NCBI GenBank assembly: GCA_951640165.1
Contig: OX621236.1
Coordinates: 25,722,948 to 25,786,947, forward strand
Direction: 5' to 3'
DNA length: 64,000 nucleotides
DNA from: Pseudoips prasinana
Lineage: Eukaryota; Arthropoda; Insecta; Lepidoptera; Nolidae
Part shown: piece by piece, positions 45,038-58,600 of the stretch
How the letters are laid out: each line of letters opens with the position of its first letter
How positions within the stretch are numbered: the first letter of the stretch is position 1
The notes under the pieces: generated by a model
Told to the model about the DNA's origin: nothing
The model's input: the letters and a program-made list of their open reading frames with translations, nothing else
Databases searched by the model: none
Program-made: the position numbers and the translations under genes

Positions 45038-48000
45038 CTACCTCATTGCCATTTCTATCATTTTCTGTATACTGCAAACTTTTTCACGCGGCTTGCCTAA
45101 TAATTTTCCTTGTTCAATTTCATACTTATCTATTTTTTCCCAGCCTTGCCAATCCACAATATTTCCATTGTTACTTAGAATTATTTTTTTTACTTCTTCG
45201 AAACCGCTTTTGTTGCTTTCAGTCTTACATAAATCTGTACACATTGTCTTTGCTACTTGAAAAGCGTTACCCATAGTATGCAGTATGACTCCAACAGGAC
45301 CAGTACCCAACCACCCTGCCACATACAATTTGGCAAATTTCTCACTATCATTACTAACAACTCCCCTATCATTTGCTAGTAAGCCATTATTAAATACTAA
45401 ATTGTCGTCTGCTTTAATACTTTTATAGCCTATACTTCTAAATGCTAAGTTGCAGTGCAATACCTCTCTGTCGGCAGTAGCTACACATCTTTGCTCTTCT
45501 AGATTTTCTCCAATAAGACTGTTGCATGTTAACTCAATACCAGTCAATTCTTTCTTGTCACTGACTAGAAATTTATTTGGACTTCTGAAAAATATTGGTT
45601 TAAAATATTTAGTATTAGAATTTTCTTCAACTTTTTTATTTTCATTTAAGGACTTCAACATCAATTCCGTCAATCTTTTTCGCGGACGAGCTAGATTAGG
45701 TACGACTGTGTCTACATTTTGAAAGTCTTTTGGTCTCCAAATAGTCAAACAATTCTTGAGTTTTAGTTGTTCTCGAAGCTCTTTAATTGTAAAAGCAACT
45801 TGTAAAGGTCCTCTTCTGCCAACCAAAAACAATTCCTTGATCTTAGATTCTGATAGCACACTTAGAGCATGTTCTGTAATGTCTGTCTTTCTTAATTCAT
45901 CTATTGGAGTAAGTAAGATTCTGGCTACATCTAATGCAACATTTCCTTGTCCCAGAATAGCAGCAGTTTTAGATGATAAATCAATCTGTAAACAGAGCAG
46001 AATTTAAAATTGTATTTAATTTCTTTTTGTAGCGAAATTATATGTAAGCAAATAATTGATATAAAAAAACAACAATTAAGTAAGTAAGTATATAAGGTTT
46101 AAAACTGAATCTCATTTATGTTTCACATCATTAATACATGGACATAAGTAAAATTGATAGAGTAAAAAGCAGATTGCCATAAAAAAAAACAATTTGGCGT
46201 CAGTGAACTTGATAATTAATAGGGTGCTGAGTTGTGGACACATGCTGGTAATAGGCTCTTGGCTTTTAGTATTTAACGTCAAGACACGGTATAGGTATGT
46301 GCGACACAGTAAGACGAGTTCTGTAGTATGTGACACATACCAAATACAAACACTATCTTTGTCATATATCTGTCACAAGAACCCTTCAGTATAAGTAAGC
46401 CTTGCGAGATAGTGTGTGCAGTACGCATATCCAAAGTGCAGTTCAGCTTATAATAAAATGGCTAATCAACAGTGAATTCTATAATTTAGATAACTTTATG
46501 AAGTTGCCTGTGAATTCGTTTTCATTGAAATATTGAACCCACTGGCAGACTCACAAACTTTCTCCTTTATAATAGTAGTGTGATTATTATATTTATATAC
46601 ACCTATTTAATACTGTTTGACTGGTAATCATTATTATGAATTACATTAAATGATACAAACGTTCAAATCTTTGTCACTGGGTAGACCATTATACCATCCT
46701 ACAAATTTCCTTGCGGCAACCACATTCTTAACATTTTCATTTTCTATGCCTAGAAGTTTATCTTCTTCAGCACCATAGGTCTGAAAATGAAATAATTGGA
46801 AAGTTTTAGAGTTACTGTTCTAGAGCTTTCAATAACATAAATTTGGTTTCTTAAGGAAAAAATGTTAATTATTACAATTACATTGTGATTACAACAGACT
46901 AAAATAATATTTAATATAAGTAGTAGTACTATATCCTAGGTGTAGCAAAAATATTTGTAAAGAATGAATCTTGGGAAGCTTAAGTTATCAATGAAACATA
47001 ATAACACTAATAACATGCAAATACACAAACAATTTAATCTCCAATATATTGGAAAATCAAAATGGCTAAGGCAAAGATATTTGTTCTTTACATAGTGGTT
47101 TCATTTAATTTTATTTCATGGGTAGATTGTGCTCCTTAAATCCTCACTATTTTATAATATAAACTAGTGAAAATTCTAATTTGAATACTTAAAGGAAACT
47201 ATAGATATACATATATTGTTTTTATAAAATAATAAGACTGTAAAAAGGATGTGTAAGGTACACTTTTTAATAATATCATAATTACCAAAAGAACCGCATC
47301 ATAATGAAGCCTCAATTGGCTTAGGGTGACATCCTTGCCCAATGTCACATTTCCATAGAAATTAACATTTGGTTGTTGTGCCACTTTGGTGAATTGATTG
47401 ATAACATTTTTTACTTCTGGGTGGTCTGGGGCCACTCCATATCTAAAAATCAAAACAGGCATAAAATTATATTATTTTTAGGACTTATAATAGCAGTAGA
47501 CTTTTAAGATTATAGGTGAGCATCACAGCCCTCTAATTTTCCATGACCAAAACAACCTTGAGCTAGCTGGTAAATTTTTTGTATGTAAAATACTGTAAAT
47601 AATTATAGAATTTTTAATAAAACTGTTAGCCTGATAAAATTGTTTGTATTGTAAAAGCTATGCAAGGAGTTTAAGAGAAATCAATGATCAATCTTTTTGT
47701 GGTTTTTGTTATTTGAATGAACTTATCTGTAACAATGGTTTGTCCGGGCATATGTGCACACCTCAAAGCCAAGCTTTGAGGTATGATAATTTCTAAACTT
47801 GGTCAGATGCATTAATATGTTAAAATTTTTATTGATACCTATTTATTTTGTGATAAAATAAACAAAGCAAAACACAAAATAAAAGCTAAGGGTAATTAAT
47901 ATTATAATCTTTCAGGCTTATTATTCAATAATAGTATATTTTATTACTTCCCATTACCCTGGCAGAAGTATGTACTACGATAGGTATTGTGGTCCTAAGT

Positions 48001-48437
48001 TTAAATCCTGCTTGGGCCAAAGTATTATTCAGATTTTTCTTTCAAGAAAAATACATTACTACTAGCAACATGTTTGGAAGCTGGCAGTATCATGTGTTGG
48101 TTGTTCATATAGCATATAAAGCTGTAATAATATTAATGACCATTGATGGCAAACTTTTATTGATAATAATTATTGGAACTTTATGAATATGGATGCATAA
48201 AACTGCACTGCTGCTTTACTAAATTACAAAGAATTATTATGAATTTCAGAAATCATACCTTATCAAACCAAATGGAACAGGGAGTTTTTCAATCATATCT
48301 ATATTCACAGATTCAAGATTCTTAGTGAGATGCATTGCAGCATAGAAACCAGCGGGACCAGCACCAACAATACATACTTGCGGAGGCTTTCTATACACTG
48401 GAGTACTGAACAATCTCTTTATATATCTGGATGTCAT
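45038..48437 (-). CDS. Fdxr: Mitochondrial NADPH:adrenodoxin (ferredoxin) oxidoreductase, four exons
   Basis: A flavoprotein of the mitochondrial matrix that passes electrons from NADPH to ferredoxin, feeding iron-sulfur cluster assembly and, in insects, P450 steps of ecdysteroid synthesis (fly orthologue dare). Coding exons on the minus strand: 48259-48437, 47286-47442, 46661-46780, 45038-45985; phases join to 467 residues, close to the ~490 of the human protein. The N-terminus MTSRYIKRLFSTPVYRK is a basic, acid-free presequence. GAGPAG (25-30) is the FAD site, GQGNVA (164-169) the NADPH fold, and GRRGP (208-212) supplies the arginines that select NADPH. FVGWYNGLP, RPRKRLTELML, FFRSP and GPVGVILHTM are family signatures. 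The donor of exon 3 is GTTTGT, weaker than usual. The peptidase gene starts divergently ~1.2 kb away. Confidence 0.95.
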
Positions 48438-49638
48438 TTTCTTAACTTACGTCTCAACTGAAGACACAAGTCACCAAGATGAAGCTTCAACACTATTCCA
48501 CTTTACCGTTAGAATAGTAGGTAATTTGAAATTCAAATTAGGTGTATGCTTTATATAAATCTGGGATAAAATGAAAATTATCATCAACTCATGAAAACCA
48601 TGATTTTGTTGAATTGAAACAGAATTGTAAATGTTTACTCCACTATTTACCTATATGGAAAACATATAATCCCAACAAAAAAGCAAGCTTTTCATATAAT
48701 TTCCATACTATTTAAATAAAAGTATATAAAAGAAAACAGAAAGGTTGAAAACTATACAGATTATTTTGAAATTTGATTTTACATTCATATCAGTTTTAAC
48801 AGGTGACAGTGGCATATGTCAATATTAAGATTCTATAGTGTTGTACCACACAGGGTACAATATAATATATTTGAACCCACAAGTGCCACAAATAAGAGTT
48901 GAAGTTGAATATAATATATTGGTTATTGTACCCGTCGCCGCGTCGTTTGTCTAAATTTTATGTGTATGAGGCGGTGGGATACAGTTAAAAGAACGTAAAG
49001 CCGCCTCTTTAGTACCTGACCTCTTACCGGTGGTGTCACTCGCTATTCGTCCCTTCGGATCAAGAGAAGGATGAAATAGAAAGTGCCCCTGTTTTTGCGC
49101 CCATACTTTGCACTATAATATTTCTTATAATACCGTCCGCCATGGGGTATATTAGACCAGGAGTATATTATTATTATTAGTTATTAGTAAAAAAAGTGAA
49201 TTCAAACAATTTCATCAAACAGTTTTTTTATGAAATTTTAATAGATGTTACCGTTTCTATAGCGAGCACATTTTTATTAGACCTAAAAATTAATCTAATA
49301 ACATAATGTGATTTGTGATATGTTCTGTCTGACCTCTGATTAGTAATTCGAGCATTTAGTATTAGAGCTTTGCCCATTTAATCTTATTGCAATCGCCTAA
49401 TTTCTGTTTAGTCGATTTTACTATTTTGATACTGCACATCTCTAAAGAAATTAATTCCTAGATGGCCATCAAAATTTATCAAAATAGTACTTCTCGTCAA
49501 ATGAATTTTATGTATTGGTCCGAAATAGTCCTAATGATTTTTATTGTATTTTGAATTATTTATTGTTTTACCCTATTGTATTCTATGACATTCCTGATAA
49601 TATAAATACGGTGTCAAGAAATTCCAAAATTATTGAAG
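48438..49638. promoter_or_regulatory. Shared upstream region of the reductase and processing-peptidase genes
   Basis: The two divergent start codons are 1.2 kb apart, so both promoters probably lie here, one or both in the unique parts. A decayed SINE occupies the middle (48940-49185). No specific factor sites were recognised. Confidence 0.4.
48940..49185 (+). mobile_element. Decayed tRNA-derived SINE (family B)
   Basis: GGTGGGATACAG, GTAAAGCCGCCTC, GTACCTGACCTCTTACCGG, GTGTCACTCGC, CGGATCAAGAGAAGGATGAA and ATAGAAAGTGC match the family B body at 52663-53031 in order with many substitutions. Confidence 0.65.
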
Positions 49639-52600
49639 ATGTCGCATGTCACGGATATGAAATATCTTTTCACTAGGTTATTTTCTATGAAAAATGGGTA
49701 AGTTTCAATTTATATTATATTTTCAATTTGTTACAATTTATATGGTTGACTATAATATTTAAAGGAACAGTAGATCCTTTGCATTTCGTAGTCGGTAGAT
49801 TTGTTGCATCATGAACATAAATTCATAACAAATTCAACTTTTAGGTTTAGTACACAACGATGGTCAGTTCGGAACTACAGTCAAGATGCAGAAAGAAACG
49901 CAACAACGTCTGTTGTGAACAGAAGCGATGTAACTCCTTTGCCGCCGCTGTCGGAGCCCATGCCTAATCTGCCCCCAGTTATCTACTCTACAGCTAAAGC
50001 TGAGGACACTGTTACAGAAGTCACAGTCCTCAGCAATGGTCTTCGAGTAGCATCCGAAAAGAAGTTTGGCCAGTTTTGTACTGCTGGTGGTATGGAACAT
50101 TGCACTCTAGTCTGATACAGATAATGTTTTTATTGTTATTATATTAACGAATATTATCAATGTCAATAGGTACAATTTATTGTTTACATTTCAAGAATAA
50201 AAATGAAATCAGTAACTTTTTATTATTTTCAGTGGTCATTGACTCTGGTCCAAGATATGAAGTAGCATATCCTAATGGAATCTGCCATTTTCTTGAAAAA
50301 CTTAGTTTTGGTGTAAGTATGCAGTTATATTTTTATTTAATAGTACCCATAAGTTTAAAACAGTATACTTCATTATAAACAATGTTTATATTATTTGTAT
50401 GTGTAGTCTAAAAATAATTTCTTATGCCTATATTAATATGTTATGGGATCATTTGTTTGTAGTTCTTATGATAAAGATAGGGTTTAAGCTTCTGTTTTAG
50501 TTATGTCATATTTATTTTAGCCATATAAACAAACAGCAATAGAGGAAAGTAAGGAGTGCATTAGAACCTAATTGTGTACTCTTGGTTTGACTGTTTTAAT
50601 ATGCCCTGTACTTTTCTACTGAAACATATTTCATATAAGTCTTTAGAAAGAGTTGTGAATCATTTAAGACATTGTTAAAAATACATAATTGCAAGAATTT
50701 ACTATTTATAATTACATAAATAACATTTATGTAATTATTGGCGAGTCTATTGAATATTAAGCTAATTGTATGTCTGAAGTACTCATTATTATTCCAGCAT
50801 TATTAATTCTAATATGTCTTTGAAGACTCAGTTATGCTTCATATTCCTTTTTAACCCTTCTAAAGTGATCATGCCAAAATGTGGTAGACACCATTGTTAA
50901 CTTTTGTATTGGTAGCATGTGCATCCTGATATATAGAAAACTTGGAATATTTTCAGGCCACCCACAAATATTGTACCCGTGATGTAATGTTGAGAGAGTT
51001 AGAGAGGCATGGAGGCATCTGTGACTGTCAAGGCTCCCGGGACACTACTGTGTATGCCACCAGTGCAGATTCCAGGGGCTTAGATGCTGTAACACAGGTG
51101 AAACATATATTTAATATAAATTAATAAACTTTAGTATTTTTAACTACAGAAATTATAATTTATCTAATGGAATTCCACCTTACACAAATAGAATTTTGCC
51201 CATTTCATGTGAAAATTGATATGGATAATATACATGTGGAATGTGATGCCATTATTTATGACAGAATTACTGAGAGTAATCTAACATAAACAAATAAATT
51301 ATTACTCACAAGTGTTTATTCACTAAGGAGTAAGTACTCCTTAATGTATAAACAGTTTTAATCTACACAACCATATGATTCATATTAAAAAAAAACTTGT
51401 GTGTACTTATGTACACGCATTAGAAGTTATACTTCTTAATATACAACTTGAACATAGTTATCAATTTTCATACCACCTAGAACTAACTTCATGCTGTTAT
51501 TTTTACGATGCGCGCGCATCGTAAAAATTCACTGTCATACCACCTAGAACTAACTTCATGCTGTTAAATTTTTTGGTGTCGGTGTGCGCGCGCATCGTAA
51601 AAATTCACTCTCATCATTTTTCTCCATCGCGCCAAAAGAAGTATAACTTCAAAACGTTGTATAATGTGATATGGTGAAATCACTGTTGACATTAGTGAAA
51701 GCCATTTGTTTGTAAAATGTGCAAGAAATGGTGACTTTGGCACTCTACACTAGAGTTATTTGATTTTGTCCAGCCATAAAACTGTCTTGTGACACTTAAG
51801 GAACATATTAACATGCTCATGTTTTCCTACGACAAATAAACTTTCACTTGAAGTATTGTGCCACTTTATGTATTTATATGTATGTATTTATTGTAGGTAT
51901 TGGCTGAGGTGACACTAAGACCACAACTATCAAATGAAGAAATTGAAGCTGCTAGACAAGCAGTAGCTTTTGAACTTGACACACTTTCTATGAGGCCAGA
52001 ACAAGAAACTATTTTGATGGACATGATACATTCGGTAATTTTAATATTTTAATATGGCGTTTTATGTGTGTGTTTGTACAATAATAACTTGTCACTGATT
52101 TACCTCAAGGGGCTGACAATAGCCAAATTGTGGTTTCTGCAAGCTTTTAAGCAAATATAGTAATACAATATATATCAAATTTGACTATATTTCAAAGAAC
52201 TTTATAAATTTGAAACATTCTACATCTACTTTCTCTTGATAAAAAGAATTGCAGTGGTTAAAACCAAAGAAACTATATAAATTTTCACTCTATGTAAAGT
52301 GATATTTTGTAAGTAATGCATTTTATAATAAGAAATAACTATATTCATAATTTTGTTCAATTTACCCTTATTTTTTTATCTTGTTTTGATAGTTTACTGT
52401 TCACTGTATTTTAACCCATAGCTTATAGGATAGGATTTATATATGGCTGTGTTTTTTTCGCCATTTAGGTTTTCCTACAGCTTTATATTTTATGTGGCTT
52501 ATAATTAGTGGCCTGTGGAGTAGTGTTTAATGATCTTGACTGCTAAGCCAGTGGTTGTGGGTTCAATCCCCACTCAGGACAAATCTTTGTGTGATGAGCA

Positions 52601-55600
52601 TAATTATTTGTTCTGTGTCAGGGTGTAGTTCTTCTACAATCTGTATGTATTAACAAAGAAAGAAAGAACTGCCTTGTTGGTCTAGCGGTAGCGTGTTCAC
52701 CCGCAGAGGATGAGGTCGTGGGTTCAAATCCCGGGTCGGGCCAAAAAGTGATTTTGAGACTTTGATGTAAAAAGAAAAAATTCTCAGCATCAGCCTGAAG
52801 TCTGGGAGTTGGCGGTATTATACCCCCGTGCCTCGGAGAGCACGTAAAGCCGTCGGTCCTGTGCCTGACCTCTTTCCGGTCGTGTCGCCTAAGCGTCCCA
52901 TCGGATCATGAGAGTGATGGAATAGAAAGTGCTCTTGTGTCGTGAATATGTCCCGCACAGATGGCTAAAATCTGTTGAGACTGGCCGCCGTGGCTGAAAT
53001 TCAGCTAGGAGGTCATTATTAAGAAATACATAAAGTTCATCTGTTGGATGCGATAGTACAGGCTCTCCCTAGTTTGGGATCAGATGGTAGTGTGTTAGTT
53101 GTATATTTATTCTACCTGGCCCAATAAAGGTGGGCATTTGTGATATTTGTCATTCATAAAATAGTTATTTTATAATTTATGTAACTGTTATATTGTATAT
53201 TTGCAAATAATTAATGTGTATGTAACAATTGCTGCTCTAATAATGTATTATATTCTATTTACAGGCTGCTTACAGAGGCAACACTCTTGGCCTGCCCAAA
53301 ATTTGTCCCAGTGAGAATGTACACAAGATAGACCGGAACATCATACTGAAATACCTGACAAATCATTACACACCTGATAGAATGGTTGTGGCTGCAGTAG
53401 GGGTAAGATGAATATAAAAATTAAATAAATAAAGCTATATTTTGGTAATTTGGTGCTGATAGACAAAATACAGGCTTTGCCTAATTTGTCTACATATGTT
53501 TAGTTCATTTTAATATGTTGACAAATATAATCTCCCCAACATGTGAAATAATGTATAAATTGTTTAGGCTGAAACTGTAAAAAAAATAACAGTCTGAACA
53601 TAATAATATTGTATGCACATTCAATTAAAGGCAACCAATAAGTCGATATAGATCACTGCTATTAACCAGTGATCTATATCGATTTTTGTCTATGTGGACT
53701 CCAAAACCCCCATGGTATTTTTGATGAAATTTTGTGACCAGAGAAAAAAAAAACATTGATCTGATTGCTATAAAACTATTAGACCTCCTGTGTAGTTTGA
53801 AAGTGATAAAATGAAACCTTTTTTTTCTATTAACAGTATGGACGCATGCCATGTACACTCGGGCCTGTTTGCGTGGTTGGCAAATGCTTGCTTTTCACGC
53901 TAGAGGTCGTGGTTCGATTCCCAGAGGGACAGATATTTGTGTGCATAAACATGTCTGTTTGTCCTCAGTCTGGGTGTAATTAACTATATAAGTATGTATT
54001 TACAAAACAAAAGCAGTATATGAAGTATGTATTTCAGTTATCTGGTTTCCATAGTACAAGCTCTGCTTAGTTTGGGATCAGATGGCCGTGAGTCAATATT
54101 GTCCCAGGATATTATTATTATTAATATATATGCTTAATGCAGCAATAGACATAATTAACAAACACTCACTACTCCAATAAGCTATGGGAAGTAGTGAACT
54201 ATAGCAAAGTCACAGCATTGATACAATAGATCAGCAATGGTTGATGTAACAAGATGCCACAAAGACATTAAGCCCCACACGATTATAATAAAAATAAAAA
54301 CAATTACAAATTAAGTTAAAATAATAATTATTTTCTAGGTTGATCATGAACCGTTTGTGGAGTTTGTGCAGAAATACTTCGTAGATATGCAACCTACCTG
54401 GATGACACCTAATAGTCCACCCATCAAAACCCAAGTTGACAGATCCATAGCACAATACACAGGTGGAATACAACAGGTACTTTTATCCATTCTTTCTTTG
54501 ATCCATTTTATCAAGGACTGAGCCAGCAATTTGACATTTTCCCTCAAACGTTTTCACTGCACCTTATATTATTTTCTACATGCAAATGGGTCTAATAATT
54601 GCTTTATTTAAACTACGGCTACACTAGGAAAATAATTCGCTGTATCTCGGAAATATTCCTAACATGCAATTTACGGATACAAGCCACAGATAGAATCTGA
54701 AAACCTATCTATGGGTCACACAAGTCACTACTTGGCACTCCCCGTGCAGGAATCCAATCCCAAATATGAGGACCCAGAGGTAGAAGAGAGGCCATTCTCT
54801 TAACTGGTGCAATACACTTTGGTACCTGTTTTTGATGGACCAGAAACTTTTACTGTTACTTATATATTAAAATGTTCTGTTTGGGTGTGATATTTTTATT
54901 TTATATTTAGAGCAAGCCTCAAGATCCTCCCATGGGAGTTAGTTAGAATACGAATGGGGTGACAACTATTCATGGCAGAATAGCTGAGCGAAATACGACC
55001 TTAATCTCTATACTATAGTTCTTATTTTCCCAGTATTTTACATGTAAATAATATGTAGTGGCTAAATAATATTTTCGACGCAATATATTCTGTTCAATAG
55101 TATATTTTTCAAGGGTACACTACATTAATACGAAAAACTTTATTCCGACAGTCACAAATACGAATCTCAAAATACCGAATTCCATCATTCCGAATGGTTC
55201 AAAATTCCGAATATTACAACTCCGATTTATCATTACTCCTATTTTTATAATTCCTATATTTCAATATTCCTTACGATTATAATTACTCCTCTCAAAACAC
55301 CGAGCTTCAATAGTTCGACTAAAAAAAAGTCCGACTTAATGATAATTCGAAGTATCAACAAAAGTATAAAAATATTTTGTTTCCCTGGTCACAATTTTAA
55401 CCTAACCTAACCCAAATGATTAATCAACAATAGAGGGGATAAGAAACTCGGCGGCTGCATGCAGCATGCAAGCAGGCAGGCAACATGCAAGCAGACATGC
55501 AACATGCAAGCAGGCATGCAACATGCAAGCATGCATGCAACATGCAAGCAAGCATGAAGTATGTAGCATGCAAGCAGGCATGCAACATGCAAGCAGGCAT

Positions 55601-58600
55601 GCAACATGCAAGCAGGCATGCAACATGCAAGCAGGCATGCAGCATGCAAGCAGGCATGCAGCATGCAAGCAGGCATGCAGCATGCAAGCAGGCATGCAAC
55701 ATGCAAGCAGACATGCAACAGGCATGCAATAAGCAAGCAGGCATGCAACATGCAGCAGGCATTGTTTCTGTCACGGCTCCGGCGCTGCGGGGTTTGGGCG
55801 GGCCCACGCGAGCTTATCGTCGCAGATGGTTTTAACGCTCACCACCGCAGCTTCGGCTTGCTGGCCGGCTACGCCGGCCAGCCTCAGCCGCGGCGGCGGG
55901 CCTTCAAGCCACCTGCTCCTCAGCTCGCGGGCCGCCCCACCCCTCCGCCCCTACGCGGGCTTAAATTACACTCTAGGGTAGGGCAGACAAGACTACGTGA
56001 AGTCGGTTCTGCAGCGATTCGTTTCTGTCACCAAATTTTGTAGCATAACATGTTGACTTTTAGTTTATTCGAAGTATTGAAAATCGGAATGTCGTTTTTC
56101 GGACTAAGAACCCTTCGAGCATTTGACTCTTCGAACGTTTGAAAATCGGAAAACTAACAAATCGTGTTTACGACTTTCGGTAAAATTAATTTCGTGATTT
56201 TTAATAATAGACATTACAATTCATAGGTATTATGAAATTCGAACTTTTGAAAATCGGAACATTGAAATTCGGAATAAAATATTTCGGAGTATTTGGGTGT
56301 TCCCATTTTTCAATAATGAAAATATTGAGTTTTATTCCAAGAAAATCTTTAAAATATGAAATAAAATTACAAGTATATACCTGATATTTTTTTATTTATG
56401 GAAATCCATTTCTGTTTCAGGAAGAATGTGAAATCCCACTGTATCCAGGATCTGATTTGCCTGAATTATCCCATGTTGTGATTGGATTAGAAAGTAAGTT
56501 GTTTTAATTCACCTATAAATTAGGCTGCTTTTCACCATCATAATCTGCTGGATAAAAAGCCTCCCGCAAGAGTGTTGGGATATGCCATGATCGTCACTTT
56601 GGCTGTTTGGATATCGCAGTGTGATTGTCATAGATAACAGAGAGATGCTGTTGCCGCTTATCTAGTAGTAGTTGCATGATTTCGGGTTGCGTTGCTCGCG
56701 GAACTAGACCACAAGACAGGCAGCATTGTGGTGTACGCAGTAATTGTCCGAAGTATTTGTACCTATAAAATCGATGCACCTATTTAACACGCTTGATGAC
56801 TTGTGTTTTCGCATATCTTAATTTTTCACAAAATATCATATCGTAAAACTTCACAAGTATAAGGGATTCCCGGCGAAGGGAAGAGGAGGGAAGGAAGGGA
56901 TTTACGCGGTTCCCGGTTCCTGAAATCATAAGTCGTTCATAGCCGATACGGTTTGGTGCGAGCTACTAGCTATGAACGACTTGAGAGATGATTGGATCGG
57001 TAAAGCACTTGTTTAATTTCTAAGCCACGCTGTGCTCGGACGTCACATTAAGCTGTCCCGGTTGTAGTCTTTAAGCCATGTCAGACGCCAATGCGTGGCT
57101 TTAACAACTCTGACCGTAACCCCAAGCCCCACCGCGCGGCCCGACGCGGCGTGACGTAACGTTGAGTATTTCACCCTCGTAAGCTCCGCCACGCGAGTTA
57201 TGTTAGTTTTACGAGAGGGTGTGAGTGTATTTGTTGAGTGGTGAAAAAAGCTTTCAAGCTTACGAGTAGCTCGAAGAATGTTTTCAAGTTGCTCGTAAAC
57301 TTACGCTTGGCTTACCATGAATGCGAGCCTGTGGTATGCGTAACCAATCGGTCCCTAATGAAAGTCCCAGCCAATGATCACGGGCAGTTTAGGACTCCGA
57401 ATCACGCACAAGCATTACCAGTCATTAAAGGCGTTTAATTCAATTTTACTTTATACTTTATTTGTGCACTTTGATGGTCCTAAGCCCATGAAAGTATAAA
57501 AGGATAAATTGTAACTACTCTTACAAATAATTTCGTGTCATAATGTCACCTAAAATTAAAAAATCTTCAAATCTGATAAAATTAGAGGTCATTAACCTGT
57601 CAGTATACGCCGGCGCATAGTGTGGGCACAGCTGATACGTAGATATCCCCGTAGGCAAGGACGCGCTTCGTTCGTGTGACCATACAATAAGTTTGAAAAG
57701 TAAACACCTTTCGTTAGCGATAACTTTTTTATTTAACTAAAAAATTTTAGTTCTCAAAATTTGCGTACAAGAAAAAAGTTTTCCTGTATAAATTAAATCA
57801 TTATGTGTATCATAAAGAATATTGAGGCGCTCATAGCCAGATGTATTGACCGGTACGCAACAACTAGCCTCGCGGTCAGTCCATAGATGGATGTCCGCCA
57901 AAGTGGTTTAATTTCTGAGCGGCTCCGTGCTTCGGGGGGCACGTTAAGCTGTCGGTCCCGGTTGTAGCCATTAGGCAATAGTCGTTAAGCCATGTCAGAG
58001 GCCTACAGGGCGGCTTGAACTACTCTGAGACCAGGGTAACCACTGCCCATACCATAAGTAATAAATAATATTGAATATTGCAGGTTGCTCGCACGGCCAC
58101 GCTGACTTCGTAGCAACGTGTGTGTTGAATATGATGATGGGTGGCGGCGGGTCTTTCTCTGCCGGGGGCCCTGGCAAAGGAATGTACACTAGACTATACA
58201 CCAACGTATTAAATAGGTACAATTACTATGATATTATCAGAATATTACCTCTTCCCGCTTCGACATCAGAACTATCTGTCTGGTATTCAGATCAGAGGGG
58301 GGAAGAAGTAACAAGACCTTTGAATAAAATCATCCTCAAATTTATTGAGCAATAATTTCAACACAGACGCACCTCAATTTTTTTTAAAACCACGTATATC
58401 GGAATAACCCCTTTACAAAACTGGAATTATCAGACACAAAGTAAAAGCTGTCTTCTTCGCCATAGTAGCTCTGTAGATGATGCCAATCTGATATTGCTAA
58501 TCAAGAGGGTAGGAGGAGCTATTTTTCTAATACACTGGCTAAGGTTTCTTTAGCTAAGGGCTATCCATGTAGATGTGAATTGTAGTGGTAGATGACAAGA

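Larger units (their letters stand above)
55113..56304. mobile_element. Mutator/foldback-like non-autonomous DNA transposon with 9-bp duplication
   Basis: The element is bounded by a perfect 9-bp duplication. The ends are GGGTACAC on the left and GTGTTCCC on the right, imperfect inverted repeats that continue through a shared TTTATTCCGA block about 30 bp in. Each arm (~330 bp left, ~270 bp right) is built of closely spaced ATTCCGAA/TTCGAA units, inverted between arms. The centre holds a 19-bp minisatellite and a GC-rich block. No transposase frame. Nine-base duplications and long repetitive inverted arms are hallmarks of Mutator-type foldback elements; Merlin-type elements are an alternative. 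Peptidase intron 7. Confidence 0.8.

Noticed and set aside
52675..52745. Possible genuine tRNA gene
   Set aside because: A and B boxes are good, but the ends do not pair as an acceptor stem and the sequence continues into a SINE body seen elsewhere.
55402..55416. CCTAA repeats as an interstitial telomere (TTAGG)
   Set aside because: Only about two units; expected by chance in AT-rich DNA.
55407..56043. Six overlapping Cys/Ala/His-rich open frames
   Set aside because: They are translations of a 19-bp minisatellite in all frames and of the adjoining GC-rich block, not genes.
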